A DNA stretch of 64,000 bases from Streptomyces albofaciens JCM 4342 (GCF_008634025.1 NZ_PDCM01000002.1:1178001-1242000), one strand, 5' to 3'. Numbered from the stretch's first letter, positions 7,776 to 16,631 are shown. The notes: a model not told the origin generated them from the sequence alone. Numbers and translations: made by a program.

Positions 7776-7997
7776 TCAGTCCTGCCCGGCGTCCTCCAGC
7801 CGGAAACCGACCTTCAGCCCGACCTGGAAGTGCTCGATCGCCCCGTCGACGATGTGGCCGCGCACCTCTTTCACCTCAAACCAGTCAAGGCCCCTGAGCG
7901 TCTGGGCCGCCCGCTGGACGCCGTTGCGGATCGCGGCGTCCACGCCCTCCGGGGACGTGCCCACGATCTCCGTCACCCGGTACGTGTGATTCGTCAT
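7776..7997 (-). CDS. dodecin
   Basis: A 73-residue dodecin. It has the family layout TYRVTEIVGTSPEGVDAAI, then LRGLDWFEVKEVRGHIVDG with the conserved tryptophan that stacks on flavin, and a closing strand HFQVGLKVGFRLED. Dodecins assemble as dodecamers that store or sequester FMN/riboflavin, or CoA in some bacteria. The start at 7997 has a good Shine-Dalgarno (GGAG, 7 bases upstream). The frame is open further upstream to 8459, but that part is a shadow of the permease gene on the other strand. It stands alone, divergent from the permease. Confidence 0.93.
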   Translation of the reverse strand: MTNHTYRVTEIVGTSPEGVDAAIRNGVQRAAQTLRGLDWFEVKEVRGHIVDGAIEHFQVGLKVGFRLEDAGQD

Positions 7998-8166
7998 GAC
8001 CGCTCCTTCAGCCTTCCGGTGTACGAGCCGCCTGTCCGTGCTCACGCCCTGGGTGCCCGGATTTCCCGGTTCCACTCCGCCGCACCGGTGGATCTCCTTC
8101 CCCTGCCGCCCCCGAAGGGCCATGATGATCGGCCGTCGGCCGACGACGGAGAGGAAGTGGTGCGGT

Positions 8167-9612
8167 ATGCGCGCGGGGCAGGGAGTGTGGCGGCGTAAAC
8201 CGATCGAACTCATCCAGGAGACGGAAGGCGGCTCGGGCGAACAGCTCAACCGGGTGCTCGGGCTGTGGCAGCTCACGGCCATCGGCGTCGGCGGCATCAT
8301 CGGCGCGGGCATCTTCACGCTCGCCGGGACCGTCGCCAACGGCAAGGCGGGCCCGGCCGTCCTGCTGTCGTTCCTGGTGGCGGGCGTGGCCAGCGCCGCG
8401 GCGGCCTTCTCGTACGCGGAGTTCGCCGGGCTCATCCCGAAGGCGGGCTCGGCGTACACGTACGGTTACGCGGTGCTCGGCGAGCTGGCGGGCTGGTTCA
8501 TCGGCTGGGACCTGCTGCTGGAGTACACGGCGATCGTGGCGGTGGTCGCGATCGGCATCTCCGGCTATTTCAGTTTCCTGCTCGGGGAGATGGGGGTGGA
8601 GCTGCCCGCCTGGATGCTGGGGGCGCCGGGGACCGGCGAGGGGCACCGGGTGGACCTGTTCGCCGCGGTGCTGTGCCTGCTCATCGCGTATCTGCTGACC
8701 CTGGGCATCAAGAACGCGGCGCGCTTCGAGACGATCGTCGTGGGCCTGAAGGTCCTGGTCGTGCTGCTGGTGATCGGGGTGGGCCTCTTCCACATCAGGA
8801 CGGGGAACTACACGCCGTTCTTCCCCTTCGGCGTCAGCGGTGCCTTCACGGGCGCGGCCACGGTGTTCTTCGCCGTGTTCGGCTACGACGCCATGAGCAC
8901 GGCCGCGGAGGAGTCGAAGGACGCCCAGCGGCACATGCCGAAGGCGATCCTGTACTCGCTGCTGATCTCGATGGTGCTGTACGTGCTGGCGTGCCTGGTG
9001 CTGACCGGCATGCAGAACTACAAGGACATCGACCCGGAGAGCGGCTTCTCCACGGCGTTCAAGTCGGTGGGGCTGAGCAGTCTGGCCGATGTGATCGCGA
9101 TCGGCGCGATCATCGGCATTCTCACGGTGATGTTCACGTTCATGCTGGGCGTGACCCGGGTGTGGTTCTCGATGAGCCGGGACGGGCTGCTGCCGAAGTG
9201 GTTCGCCAAGACCCACCCGCGGCGGCACGTGCCCACCCGGGTGACCTGGATCGTGGGCGTGGCCTCGGCCGCCATCGCGGGGTTCCTGCCGATCGGCGAG
9301 GCCGCCGAGCTGACCAACATCGGCATCCTGCTGGCGTTCGTGGTGGTGTGCGTCTCGGTGATCGTGCTGCGCTACAAGCGGCCCGACCTGCCGCGCACGT
9401 TCCGCACGCCCGGCATGCCGGTGGTGCCCGCGATCGGCGTGGTCTTCTCGCTCTGGCTGATCACGTTCCTGGAGTGGCAGACCTGGGCGCGCTTCGCGGT
9501 GTGGTTCCTGATCGGCCTGGTCGTCTACTTCGCGTACTCCCGCCGGCGCTCCGAGCTGGCGAAGGCGGAGCGGGAGATCGACGACCTGGAGGACCGCGAA
9601 GGGCGGCTCTGA
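8167..9612 (+). CDS. APC-family amino acid permease (CAT type)
   Basis: A 481-residue permease with about 12 membrane helices. The first helix carries GVGGIIGAGIFTLAG, the APC-superfamily substrate-binding loop, and FGYDAMSTAAEESKD in the middle is typical of cationic amino acid transporter (CAT) members. A short charged N-terminus and a charged C-terminal tail (RRRSELAKAEREIDD) lie in the cytoplasm. ATG 8167 is chosen because GAGGAAG at 8151-8157 is a well-placed ribosome site; the frame is open upstream to 7996, overlapping the dodecin gene on the other strand. A strong hairpin terminates it. The amino acid transported cannot be told. Confidence 0.9.
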   Translation: MRAGQGVWRRKPIELIQETEGGSGEQLNRVLGLWQLTAIGVGGIIGAGIFTLAGTVANGKAGPAVLLSFLVAGVASAAAAFSYAEFAGLIPKAGSAYTYGYAVLGELAGWFIGWDLLLEYTAIVAVVAIGISGYFSFLLGEMGVELPAWMLGAPGTGEGHRVDLFAAVLCLLIAYLLTLGIKNAARFETIVVGLKVLVVLLVIGVGLFHIRTGNYTPFFPFGVSGAFTGAATVFFAVFGYDAMSTAAEESKDAQRHMPKAILYSLLISMVLYVLACLVLTGMQNYKDIDPESGFSTAFKSVGLSSLADVIAIGAIIGILTVMFTFMLGVTRVWFSMSRDGLLPKWFAKTHPRRHVPTRVTWIVGVASAAIAGFLPIGEAAELTNIGILLAFVVVCVSVIVLRYKRPDLPRTFRTPGMPVVPAIGVVFSLWLITFLEWQTWARFAVWFLIGLVVYFAYSRRRSELAKAEREIDDLEDREGRL

Positions 9613-9635
9613 CCGCCGGCCCGCGCACGGCTTCC

Positions 9636-9689
9636 CCGCACACGACGGAGCGCCCCGGGACCGTGGTCCTGGGGCGCTCTCGTGTGCGG
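9636..9689 (+). terminator. long hairpin after the permease gene
   Basis: Left arm from 9636 and right arm ending 9689 pair over about 25 positions with a few mismatches and a very short loop around 9662-9664, 24 bases after the permease stop. It also faces the convergent SLT gene. Confidence 0.7.
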
Positions 9690-9769
9690 TCGCGGCCGTG
9701 GCCGGCCCGGCCCGGGCGGGTGGTCCCGGGCGGTGCGGCACGGGGGTCGCGCGAGCCTGCTCACCGGGC

Positions 9770-10438
9770 TCAGTACGCCGAGTTGACGTTGTCCATGGAG
9801 CCGTAGCGGTGGGCGGCGTAGTTGGCGGCGGCCGTGATGTTGGCGACCGGGTCGAACAGGTCGTTGGCGGTGCCCTCGACGTGGTAGCGCTCGAAGGTCG
9901 GCTGGATCACCTGGAGCAGGCCCTTGGACGGGATGCCGTTCTTGGCGTTGATGTCCCAGTCGTTCACGCTCTTCGGGTTGCCGCTGGACTCGCGCATGAT
10001 GTTGCGGTGCAGGCCCTCGTAGCTGCCGGGGATGCCCTTCTCCTTCATGATGGCCAGGGATTCCTTGATCCAGCCGTCCAGGTTGTTCGCGTACTTCGGC
10101 TTGGCCGGCTCGACCGGCTTGCGGTCGGCGGCCCGGCTGGCGGCCTCCCGGGCCGTGTGGCCCTGGGCGGCCACGGCCGTGACCTTGACCGAGTCGGCGA
10201 GGGTCGCGGTCTCCTCGGCGTCGCCGGCCTTGGACTCGGCGGGCTGGGCCTTCGCACCCGCGGGCTGACCGTTCGCGGAGACCTTCTTGACGGCGGCCGG
10301 CGCGGCGGCGGCGTGCGCGTCACCGGTCGCGGCGGGGACCGCCAGGGCCGCGGTCGCGCCGGCGGCGGCCAGCACGGCGACGGAGAGCTTGTGGGTCTTG
10401 GTCACGCGGACGGAGCGGAGCAGGGTGGGAGTGGGCAT
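9770..10438 (-). CDS. secreted SLT-domain lytic transglycosylase (Swl-type)
   Basis: A 222-residue exported muralytic enzyme. Residues 1-45 are a Sec signal peptide (hydrophobic core LSVAVLAAAGATAALAV, then Ala-rich cleavage zone). Residues 50-115 are an Ala/Lys-rich linker. From residue 120 a soluble lytic transglycosylase domain follows: NIMRESSGNP holds the catalytic glutamate (Glu150), with GLLQVIQPTF and NITAAANYAAHRYGS as the other family motifs. It should cut peptidoglycan during growth or germination. The ATG at 10438 has AGAGGA upstream. The transcript appears to carry a leader of about 200 bases, like the Streptomyces cell-wall hydrolase genes controlled by a riboswitch. Confidence 0.85.
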   Translation of the reverse strand: MPTPTLLRSVRVTKTHKLSVAVLAAAGATAALAVPAATGDAHAAAAPAAVKKVSANGQPAGAKAQPAESKAGDAEETATLADSVKVTAVAAQGHTAREAASRAADRKPVEPAKPKYANNLDGWIKESLAIMKEKGIPGSYEGLHRNIMRESSGNPKSVNDWDINAKNGIPSKGLLQVIQPTFERYHVEGTANDLFDPVANITAAANYAAHRYGSMDNVNSAY

Positions 10439-10660
10439 GCGGGGATTCCTCTTCCAATCACTGAAATGGGTGGGCGGCAGCCATTGGCAGGAGGTACGAG
10501 CAGGAAGCCACTGGCGGCACATGAACCGAGTGGCCTGACCGCGTATCCCCGAGGGATTTACGCGAGCTCCAACCCGGCGCCTCAGCAATGATTAGCGACG
10601 CCGAAATTGGAAAGCAATAGCGTTGCGACGGGGCCTCACTACGGCCCGGGTACGTAGAAA
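10439..10660 (-). promoter_or_regulatory. structured 5' leader of the SLT gene; candidate c-di-AMP (ydaO-type) riboswitch
   Basis: A lower-GC, non-coding leader precedes the muralytic gene. It contains a hairpin at 10540-10564 (arms CGCGTA/TACGCG plus an inner TCCC/GGGA stem). Streptomyces rpfA and swl genes are known to carry a conserved riboswitch of this length in the same place. I cannot fit the consensus securely by eye. Confidence 0.4.
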
Positions 10661-11056
10661 GGCCCGTCCGGCACCGTCTCAGTCCATGATGCCGGGCCAC
10701 GGCCGTGCGGTGCTCTTTTACTAAGCGGGGCCGTACGGGACTGAAGTCCCGTGCTGCGCGTCACTTTCCGGGCCCTGCGCGGCAGTCGCCGAAAACCGCT
10801 TGAAATGGCCCCTGGAAGCCTTTTCCAGCCAGTTCACGGAAACCCTTGTGGCCCGCGTCACCCAATAACCCGGGGGCTGCCCGAAAAGGTGGCGCCGGTC
10901 ACTTGGAAAGGGCCATGAGTGGCGCCGGTCACCCATGGAAAAGGCATTGATCGGGGAAATCTATGAACGCAATAGGCGGCGCAAACGAAAACGCGGCCGG
11001 CCTGGTGGCCGGCCGCGTGTGCGGCCCGTGCGGGCGCGGGGGCGTCCCGGGGGTCG
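10661..11056. other. intergenic stretch with direct repeats, no supported gene
   Basis: Lower GC than its surroundings. It holds a direct repeat (TGGCGCCGGTCAC at 10890-10902 and 10920-10932), a small perfect hairpin CTGGAAgccttTTCCAG near 10814-10830, and the EF-hand gene terminator at 10981-11018. A short open frame at 10721-10936 has poor codon usage and no ribosome site. Confidence 0.5.
10981..11018 (-). terminator. intrinsic terminator of the EF-hand gene
   Basis: Perfect 12-bp stem (10991-11002 with 11007-11018, loop of 4) followed on the minus strand by TTTTCGTTT, an unusually classical rho-independent terminator for this GC content. Confidence 0.8.
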
Positions 11057-11269
11057 TCAGCCCTGGAGGGACTTCCAGAACTCCTCGAAGGAGAGCTTGC
11101 CGTCGGCGTTGGCGTCCTTGGCCGCGATGACGGCCTCGGCGACCGGGCCGGTGACGTAGGGGTCGCCCATCTCCGCCATGGCCCGCTTGTACTCGTCCGC
11201 GGTGATCAGCCCGTCGCCGTCCGCGTCGAACCGGCTGAACGCGGCCTTCGCCGCCTCGATGTCTGCCAC
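11057..11269 (-). CDS. small EF-hand calcium-binding protein
   Basis: A 70-residue protein made of two EF-hands and little else. Loop 1 is DADGDGLITADE (residues 15-26) and loop 2 is DANADGKLSFEE near residues 51-62; both keep the Asp/Asn ligands at positions 1, 3, 5 and the Glu at 12, so both should bind calcium. It matches the small calmodulin-like Cab proteins of Streptomyces, which buffer calcium and influence aerial growth. GTG start at 11269 with a GGGGG-type ribosome site. It is monocistronic, with its own intrinsic terminator. Confidence 0.92.
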   Translation of the reverse strand: MADIEAAKAAFSRFDADGDGLITADEYKRAMAEMGDPYVTGPVAEAVIAAKDANADGKLSFEEFWKSLQG

Positions 11270-11370
11270 GGGGTGCCCCCTTGATGTCGGTGTCGCTGCA
11301 TTGACCTGGGTACATTAACCGACGGTCACCGGACCGCCGACCACACCCCGGCCCACCCCGTCGTCGCAGG

Positions 11371-13803
11371 TCAGCCCGCGAGGCGCCGCGCCAGGTAGGC
11401 CGCCGTACGGCTGCCGGGCGAGGCCGCCACCCGGGCCGGGGGGCCGGCGGCCACGATGCGCCCGCCCGCCGTGCCGCCGCCGGGTCCCAGGTCGATGACG
11501 TGGTCGGCGCCCGCGACCACGCCCATGTCGTGCTCGACGACCACCACCGTGTTGCCCGCGTCCACCAGCCCGTGCAGCTGCCGCAGCAGCACCTCGGTGT
11601 CGGCCGGGTGGAGGCCGGTGGTGGGCTCGTCCAGCAGGTAGAGGGTGTGGCCGCGGTGGGCGCGCTGGAGCTCGGTGGCGAGCTTGATGCGCTGGGCCTC
11701 GCCGCCGGACAGCTCGGTGGCGGGCTGGCCCAGCCGCAGGTAGCCCAGGCCCACGTCCTGGAGGGTGCGCAGGCTGCGGGCCGCGGCCGGTACGTCGGCG
11801 AGGAAGTCCGCCGCGGTGTCGACCGTCATGCCGAGCACGTCGGCGACGGTGCGGCCGCGGTAGGTGATCTCCAGGGTCTCCGGGTTGTAGCGGGCGCCGT
11901 GGCAGGCGGTGCAGGGCGCGTACGTACCGGGCAGGAAGAGCAGCTCGACGGCGACGAAGCCCTCGCCCTGGCAGGTCTCGCAGCGCCCGCTCGCGACGTT
12001 GAAGGAGAAGCGGCCCGCCGTGTAACCGCGGGCGCGGGCCTCGTCGGTGGCGGCGAAGACCTTGCGTACGGCGTCGAAGAGGCCGGTGTAGGTGGCGAGG
12101 TTGGAGCGCGGGGTGCGGCCGATGGGCTTCTGGTCGACGCGTACGAGGCGGTCGACCGCCTCCAGGCCCTTGGCCCCGGCGAGCTGCGCCCGTGCGGCGC
12201 TCTCCTCGTCCTCCTCCGGCCCGGCGCCCAGGTGGTCCGCGACGGCGTCCGCGAGGACCCGGGTGACCAGGGTGGACTTGCCGGATCCGGAGACGCCGGT
12301 GACGGCCGTGAAGACGCCGAGCGGGAAGGCGGCGTCCACCGCGCGCAGGTTGTGCAGGGTGACGCCGTGCAGGGACAGCTCCCCGCTGGGCTCGCGGGGC
12401 GGGCGCGGGGCCGGCGGCGTGCCGTCGAAGAGGAAGCGCCGGGTCGCGGACTCGGCGACCCGCGCGAGGTCCGCGACGGGCCCGCTGTGCAGAACCCGCC
12501 CGCCGTGCTCGCCCGCCCGGGGACCGACGTCCACGATCCAGTCCGCCTGCCGCACGACGTCCATGTCGTGCTCAACGACGAACAGCGTGTTGCCCGCTTC
12601 CTTGAGGCGCCCCAGCACGGTGAGCAGCGCCTCGGTGTCCGCCGGGTGGAGGCCCGCCGAGGGCTCGTCCAGGACGTAGACGACACCGAAGAGGCCCGAG
12701 CGGAGCTGGGTGGCCAGCCGCAGCCGCTGGAGTTCCCCGGCGGAGAGGGTGGGGGCCGCGCGGTCCATGCTCAGGTAGCCCAGGCCCAGCTCGGTGAGCA
12801 CGTCGATACGGGCGACCAGGTCCCGGGCCAGGGCGGGCGCCACCCCGTCCCCCGCCGTCTCCGCGGTGGGCCGCAGCAGCTGGGCCAGGCCGCTCAGCGG
12901 CAGCCCGGACAGCTCCGCGATGTCGTGTCCGGCGAACGTGACGGCCAGCGCCTCCGGCCGCAGCCGCCGCCCTCCGCAGGCGGGGCAGGCCGCGGAGACC
13001 AGGTACCGCTGGACGCGTTTGCGCAGGGTCTCGCTCTTGGAGTCGGCGAAGGTGTGCAGGACGTAGCGCTTGGCGCTCTGGTACTGGCCCTGGTACGGCC
13101 GGTGGATGCGGCCGGCTTCCCGTACGGGGTGCACGGTGACGACGGGCTGCTCGTCGGTGAACAGGATCCAGTCCCGGTCGGCGGCCGGGAGGTCCCGCCA
13201 CGGTTTGTCGATGTCGTGACCGAGCGCGGCCAGCACGTCCCGCAGGTTCTTGCCCTGCCAGGCGCCGGGCCAGGCGGCGATCGCACCGTCCCGGATGGAC
13301 AGCGAGGGGTCCGGTACGAGCGACTCCTCGGTGACCCGGTGGACGCGGCCGAGCCCGTGGCACTCCGGGCAGGCGCCCGCGGCGGTGTTCGGGGAGAAGG
13401 CGTCGGAGTCCAGCCGCTCCGGCGCGTCCTGCGGATACGTTCCGGCGCGCGAGAAGAGCATGCGCAGGGTGTTCGAGAGGGTGGTGACGGTGCCGACGGA
13501 GGACCGGGACGTGGGGGCGGAGCGCCGCTGTTCCAGGGCGACGGCGGGCGGCAGCCCGGTGATGTCCTCGACCTTCGGGGCGCCGACCTGGTGGATCAGG
13601 CGGCGCGCGTAGGGGGCCACCGACTCGAAGTAGCGGCGCTGGGCCTCGGCGTAGACGGTGCCGAAGGCGAGCGAGGACTTGCCGCTGCCGGACACGCCGG
13701 TGAACACCGTGACGGTGTCCCGCGGGATGTCCACGTCGACGTTGCGGAGGTTGTGCTCACGGGCGCCGCGCACCCGGACGTACGAGTCGGTCATGCCTTC
13801 CAT
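11371..13803 (-). CDS. uvrA2: UvrA-like ABC ATPase (UvrA2 class)
   Basis: An 810-residue paralog of excinuclease subunit A, shorter than housekeeping UvrA (about 950-1000). It has two ABC modules: GVSGSGKSS near residue 36 and GVSGSGKST near 500 are the Walker A motifs, with SAGEL and ELSGGEAQ signatures and Walker B regions VLDEPSAG and LLDEPTTG. Zinc-module cysteines are seen in CPECHGLGR, CPACGGRR and CETCQGEG/CTACHG. The UvrB-binding region is apparently missing, as in UvrA2 proteins linked to drug tolerance and DNA-intercalator resistance. Start 13803 or the second Met at 13794. A strong hairpin separates it from the upstream reductase gene, so it probably has its own promoter within 13804-13829. 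Confidence 0.9.
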   Translation of the reverse strand: MEGMTDSYVRVRGAREHNLRNVDVDIPRDTVTVFTGVSGSGKSSLAFGTVYAEAQRRYFESVAPYARRLIHQVGAPKVEDITGLPPAVALEQRRSAPTSRSSVGTVTTLSNTLRMLFSRAGTYPQDAPERLDSDAFSPNTAAGACPECHGLGRVHRVTEESLVPDPSLSIRDGAIAAWPGAWQGKNLRDVLAALGHDIDKPWRDLPAADRDWILFTDEQPVVTVHPVREAGRIHRPYQGQYQSAKRYVLHTFADSKSETLRKRVQRYLVSAACPACGGRRLRPEALAVTFAGHDIAELSGLPLSGLAQLLRPTAETAGDGVAPALARDLVARIDVLTELGLGYLSMDRAAPTLSAGELQRLRLATQLRSGLFGVVYVLDEPSAGLHPADTEALLTVLGRLKEAGNTLFVVEHDMDVVRQADWIVDVGPRAGEHGGRVLHSGPVADLARVAESATRRFLFDGTPPAPRPPREPSGELSLHGVTLHNLRAVDAAFPLGVFTAVTGVSGSGKSTLVTRVLADAVADHLGAGPEEDEESAARAQLAGAKGLEAVDRLVRVDQKPIGRTPRSNLATYTGLFDAVRKVFAATDEARARGYTAGRFSFNVASGRCETCQGEGFVAVELLFLPGTYAPCTACHGARYNPETLEITYRGRTVADVLGMTVDTAADFLADVPAAARSLRTLQDVGLGYLRLGQPATELSGGEAQRIKLATELQRAHRGHTLYLLDEPTTGLHPADTEVLLRQLHGLVDAGNTVVVVEHDMGVVAGADHVIDLGPGGGTAGGRIVAAGPPARVAASPGSRTAAYLARRLAG

Positions 13804-13829
13804 GATCGGTCACCGTGCGATGGCGGCGC

Positions 13830-13875
13830 GCGGGCCCGTCCCCACGGTCGGGGTCGGGATCGGGGACGGGCCCGC
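13830..13875 (-). terminator. perfect 14-bp hairpin after the reductase gene
   Basis: Arms 13830-13843 and 13862-13875 are exact inverted repeats. They end the P450 operon 9 bases after the reductase stop and leave only about 26 bases before UvrA2. Confidence 0.7.
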
Positions 13876-13883
13876 GGCAGCCG

Positions 13884-15161
13884 TCACGCGAGGGCGTTGC
13901 GCAGTCCCTCGCGAGCCTCTTCCCAGGGGACGGGCGTGGCGATCAGTGCCCGCAGGCCCCTGACCTGGCGGGGCGGCAGGCCGATCGCCAGCACCCCGGT
14001 GGCCCGGCCGTCGCGCCCGTAGAGGGCGACGGCCTTCCTGGAATCCGGGTCCACGACCGTGGCCTCGGACCGGTCCGCGCCGCCGAGCACGCCGTACGCC
14101 TGGATCTTCAGCCCGTACTGGTCGGACCAGAAGTACGGCACGGGCGTGAAGGGGCGGCGCTCGCGGCCCGCGGCGGGGGCCAGTGCCTCGTCCCCCTCCA
14201 GGGACTCCGCCAGTTCGGCGAGGAGGTTGCGGGCGGCGGCCATGCCCTGCTCGGTGGCGTTCATCCGGTGCTCGACGCGCAGGTCGCGGCCGTGCACCGG
14301 GTGCTGCCAGCGGGCCACGTCGCCGGCGGCGTAGACGCCGGGCGCGGCGGCGCAGTACGCGTCGCAGCGCAGCCCGTCGGTGGTGTCCAGGGCCGGGTCG
14401 CCGTGCAGCCAGCCGACGGCCGGTTCCGAGCCGATGGCGACGAGCACGGTGTCGGCGGGCAGCCGGGTGCCGTCGGCCGTCCGTACGGCGGTCACCCGCC
14501 GCGCGGGCCCGTCCCCGTCCGCCTCGAAGCCGTCGACGGCCGCGGTGTGCAGCCGGACGCCGCGCTCGTGGTGCTCGGCCGCCAGCAGCTCGCCGATCTG
14601 CGTACCGACCGTACGGGCCATCGGCAGCGCCTCGCGCCCGACGAGCGCGACCTCGTGGCCCAGCTCGCGGGCCACCGCCGCGGCCTCGCAGCCCAGTACG
14701 CCGTTGCCGATGACGACCAGGCGGTGTCCGGTGCCGGACAGCCGTTCCTTGAGGGCGAGCGCGTCCTCCAGGGTGCGCAGCGTGTGCACACCGTCGAGCC
14801 CGGCCGCCTCCGGGAGGGTGCGGGCCGCGACACCGGTCGCGACGATCACGCCGTCGCAGGCCAGCCGCTCACCGCTGTCCAGGGTGAGGGTGCGGGTCGC
14901 GGTGTCCAGGCCGGTCGCCCGGGTGCCCAGCCGCAGGTCGAGACCGAGCGCGTCGAGCTGGTCGGCGGCGCGCAGGTGCAGCTTGTCGGGCTGCCAGGCG
15001 CCCTGGAGGAGCTGCTTGGACAGCGGCGGGCGGTCGTACGGCGGGTGGGGTTCGTCGCCGACGAGGGTCAGGGTGCCGGTCCAGCCGAAGCGGCGCAGGG
15101 CCTCGGCGGCGGCGAGACCCGCCGCCGAGGCGCCCACGACGGCGATGCGGCGGGGGCTCAC
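13884..15161 (-). CDS. ferredoxin reductase (FAD, NAD(P)H)
   Basis: A 425-residue flavoprotein of the pyridine nucleotide-disulfide fold, putidaredoxin-reductase type. RIAVVGASAAGLAAAEALR at the N-terminus is the FAD dinucleotide motif; VVIGNGVLGCEAAAVAREL near residue 150 is the NAD(P)H motif; GVYAAGDVARW near 270 contacts the flavin. It should pass electrons from NAD(P)H to the ferredoxin encoded immediately upstream. The GTG start at 15161 overlaps the ferredoxin stop (GTGA). The open frame extends to 15326, but that part lies over the ferredoxin gene in another frame. It completes a class I P450 system. Confidence 0.92.
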   Translation of the reverse strand: MSPRRIAVVGASAAGLAAAEALRRFGWTGTLTLVGDEPHPPYDRPPLSKQLLQGAWQPDKLHLRAADQLDALGLDLRLGTRATGLDTATRTLTLDSGERLACDGVIVATGVAARTLPEAAGLDGVHTLRTLEDALALKERLSGTGHRLVVIGNGVLGCEAAAVARELGHEVALVGREALPMARTVGTQIGELLAAEHHERGVRLHTAAVDGFEADGDGPARRVTAVRTADGTRLPADTVLVAIGSEPAVGWLHGDPALDTTDGLRCDAYCAAAPGVYAAGDVARWQHPVHGRDLRVEHRMNATEQGMAAARNLLAELAESLEGDEALAPAAGRERRPFTPVPYFWSDQYGLKIQAYGVLGGADRSEATVVDPDSRKAVALYGRDGRATGVLAIGLPPRQVRGLRALIATPVPWEEAREGLRNALA

Positions 15162-15352
15162 TCGTCCACCTTGATGACCGCGGCCGGGCAGATCGCGGCG
15201 GCTTCGCGGACGGCGTCGTGCTGGTCGGCGGGCGGCGCGGCGTCCAGGAGGACGACGATGCCGTCCTCGTCGCGCTGGTCGAAGACCTCGGGGGCGACCA
15301 GGACGCACTGTCCGGCGGCGCAGCACTTGTCGGCGTCGAGGGTGATGTTCAT
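15158..15352 (-). CDS. [3Fe-4S] ferredoxin
   Basis: A 64-residue ferredoxin of the kind paired with Streptomyces P450s. The cluster ligands follow C-x5-C and a distant CP: KCCAAGQCVLVAPEVF and AAAICPAAV. One residue in the usual four-cysteine pattern is not a cysteine, which indicates a 3Fe-4S cluster. Start ATG 15352 has AGGAGA/GAGG upstream. It lies 49 bases after the P450 stop and overlaps the reductase start, so all three are one transcript. It carries electrons from reductase to P450. Confidence 0.92.
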   Translation of the reverse strand: MNITLDADKCCAAGQCVLVAPEVFDQRDEDGIVVLLDAAPPADQHDAVREAAAICPAAVIKVDE

Positions 15353-15401
15353 GGCAGGAGACTCCTGAGGAGGAAGGGGAAGGGGAACGGTCGGCGGGGT
15401 G

Positions 15402-16631
15402 TCACCAGGTGACGGGCAGGGTGTGGCAGCCGTAGATCGCCATGTCGCTGCGGAACGGGATCTCGTCCACCGGGACCGCGGGCCGCATCTCCGGGAAGCG
15501 GCGCAGCAGGGTGCCGATGACGACCTGGAGCTCGACGCGGGCCAGGGCCTGGCCGAGGCACTGGTGGATGCCGTAGCCGAAGGCGACGTGGTGCTGGGCG
15601 TTGGGGCGGCACACGTCGAGCGCGTCGGGGTCCGCGAAGACCTCCGGGTCGCGGTTGGCGGACGGCACGGCCACCACGACGCCCTCCCCGGCCCGGATGA
15701 GCTGCCCGCCGATCTCGATGTCCTCGGTGGCGGCGCGGCGCGGCCCGTTGCGGATGATGCTGTGGAAGCGCAGCAGTTCCTCGACGGCGCCGCGGATCAG
15801 GGCGGGTTCGGCGCGCAGCCGGTCCGCGGTCTCCCGGTCGCGCATCAGGGTGAGCGCGCTCAGGCCGATCATGTTGGCGGTGGTCTCGTGGCCCGCGATG
15901 AGCAGCAGGGCGGCGAAGGCCACCACGTCGTCGTGGGTGATCTCGCCCGGGACCTGCTGCTCGGTGATCAGGCGGCCGAGGATGTCGTCGCCGGGCGCGG
16001 CCTCCTTGGCGCTCACCAACCGGTGCAGGTAGGAGCGGAGTTCCTCCCGCGCGCCCTCGCGCTCCTCGTGGGTGACCGTGCGGGACAGCAGGGTGCCGGT
16101 GAGCCGCTGGAACAGCTCGTGGTCGTCGTACGGGACGCCGAGCAGCAGGCTGATGACGAGCGAGGGCACCGGCAGGGCCAGCGCCTCGACGAGGTCCACG
16201 TCCTGGCCCGCGCGCTTCTCCATGGCGTCGCACAGCTCGTCGGTCAGGCGCTGGATCTCCGGGCGCATGGCCTCGACGCGCTTGACCATGAACTCCCGGG
16301 TGACCATGCGGCGCAGCCGGGTGTGCTCGGGCGGGTCCATGCGGATGAAGCCGCGGTGCTCGGTGGTGGCGCCGCCGGTCATGCCGCTGAGCGGGTAGCC
16401 GGGGCGGGTGGTGTCGGAGCTGAACCGGGTGTCGCCGAGGATGGCGCGGATGTCGGCGTAGCGGGTGGCCAGCCAGGCTTCGGTGCCGTCCGGCAGCGAG
16501 ATCTTGGACAGCGGCGCCTCGGTGCGCAGCCGCGCGAACTCGGCCGGCGGGTCGAACGGGCAGCCCTGCGGCGGCTGCACGGGGAGCGCCGGTGCGGCGG
16601 CGGGGGCGGGGGAAGCGGGAGAGGGGGTCAT
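15402..16631 (-). CDS. cytochrome P450 (CYP105-like)
   Basis: A 409-residue bacterial P450. The I-helix reads LLIAGHETTANM, the K-helix ExxR is in EELLRFHS, and the heme loop FGYGIHQCLG puts the ligand cysteine at residue 358. Length, the Pro/Ala-rich N-terminus and MDPPEHTRLRRMVTREF resemble the CYP105 family of xenobiotic and antibiotic hydroxylases. ATG 16631 has AAGGAG at the right distance; the frame is open upstream to 16685 but without a ribosome site. It heads the P450-ferredoxin-reductase operon, so electron supply is encoded with it. Substrate unknown. Confidence 0.93.
   Translation of the reverse strand: MTPSPASPAPAAAPALPVQPPQGCPFDPPAEFARLRTEAPLSKISLPDGTEAWLATRYADIRAILGDTRFSSDTTRPGYPLSGMTGGATTEHRGFIRMDPPEHTRLRRMVTREFMVKRVEAMRPEIQRLTDELCDAMEKRAGQDVDLVEALALPVPSLVISLLLGVPYDDHELFQRLTGTLLSRTVTHEEREGAREELRSYLHRLVSAKEAAPGDDILGRLITEQQVPGEITHDDVVAFAALLLIAGHETTANMIGLSALTLMRDRETADRLRAEPALIRGAVEELLRFHSIIRNGPRRAATEDIEIGGQLIRAGEGVVVAVPSANRDPEVFADPDALDVCRPNAQHHVAFGYGIHQCLGQALARVELQVVIGTLLRRFPEMRPAVPVDEIPFRSDMAIYGCHTLPVTW

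Noticed and set aside
8008..9741. 577-codon minus-strand open frame
   Set aside because: Antisense to the amino acid permease; no ribosome site and no domain.
10721..10936. 71-codon minus-strand ORF in the low-GC gap
   Set aside because: Codon third positions lack the expected GC bias, there is no ribosome site, and it overlaps hairpins and direct repeats.
13815..15368. 517-codon plus-strand open frame
   Set aside because: Antisense shadow of the ferredoxin reductase and ferredoxin genes, which have clear motifs on the minus strand.
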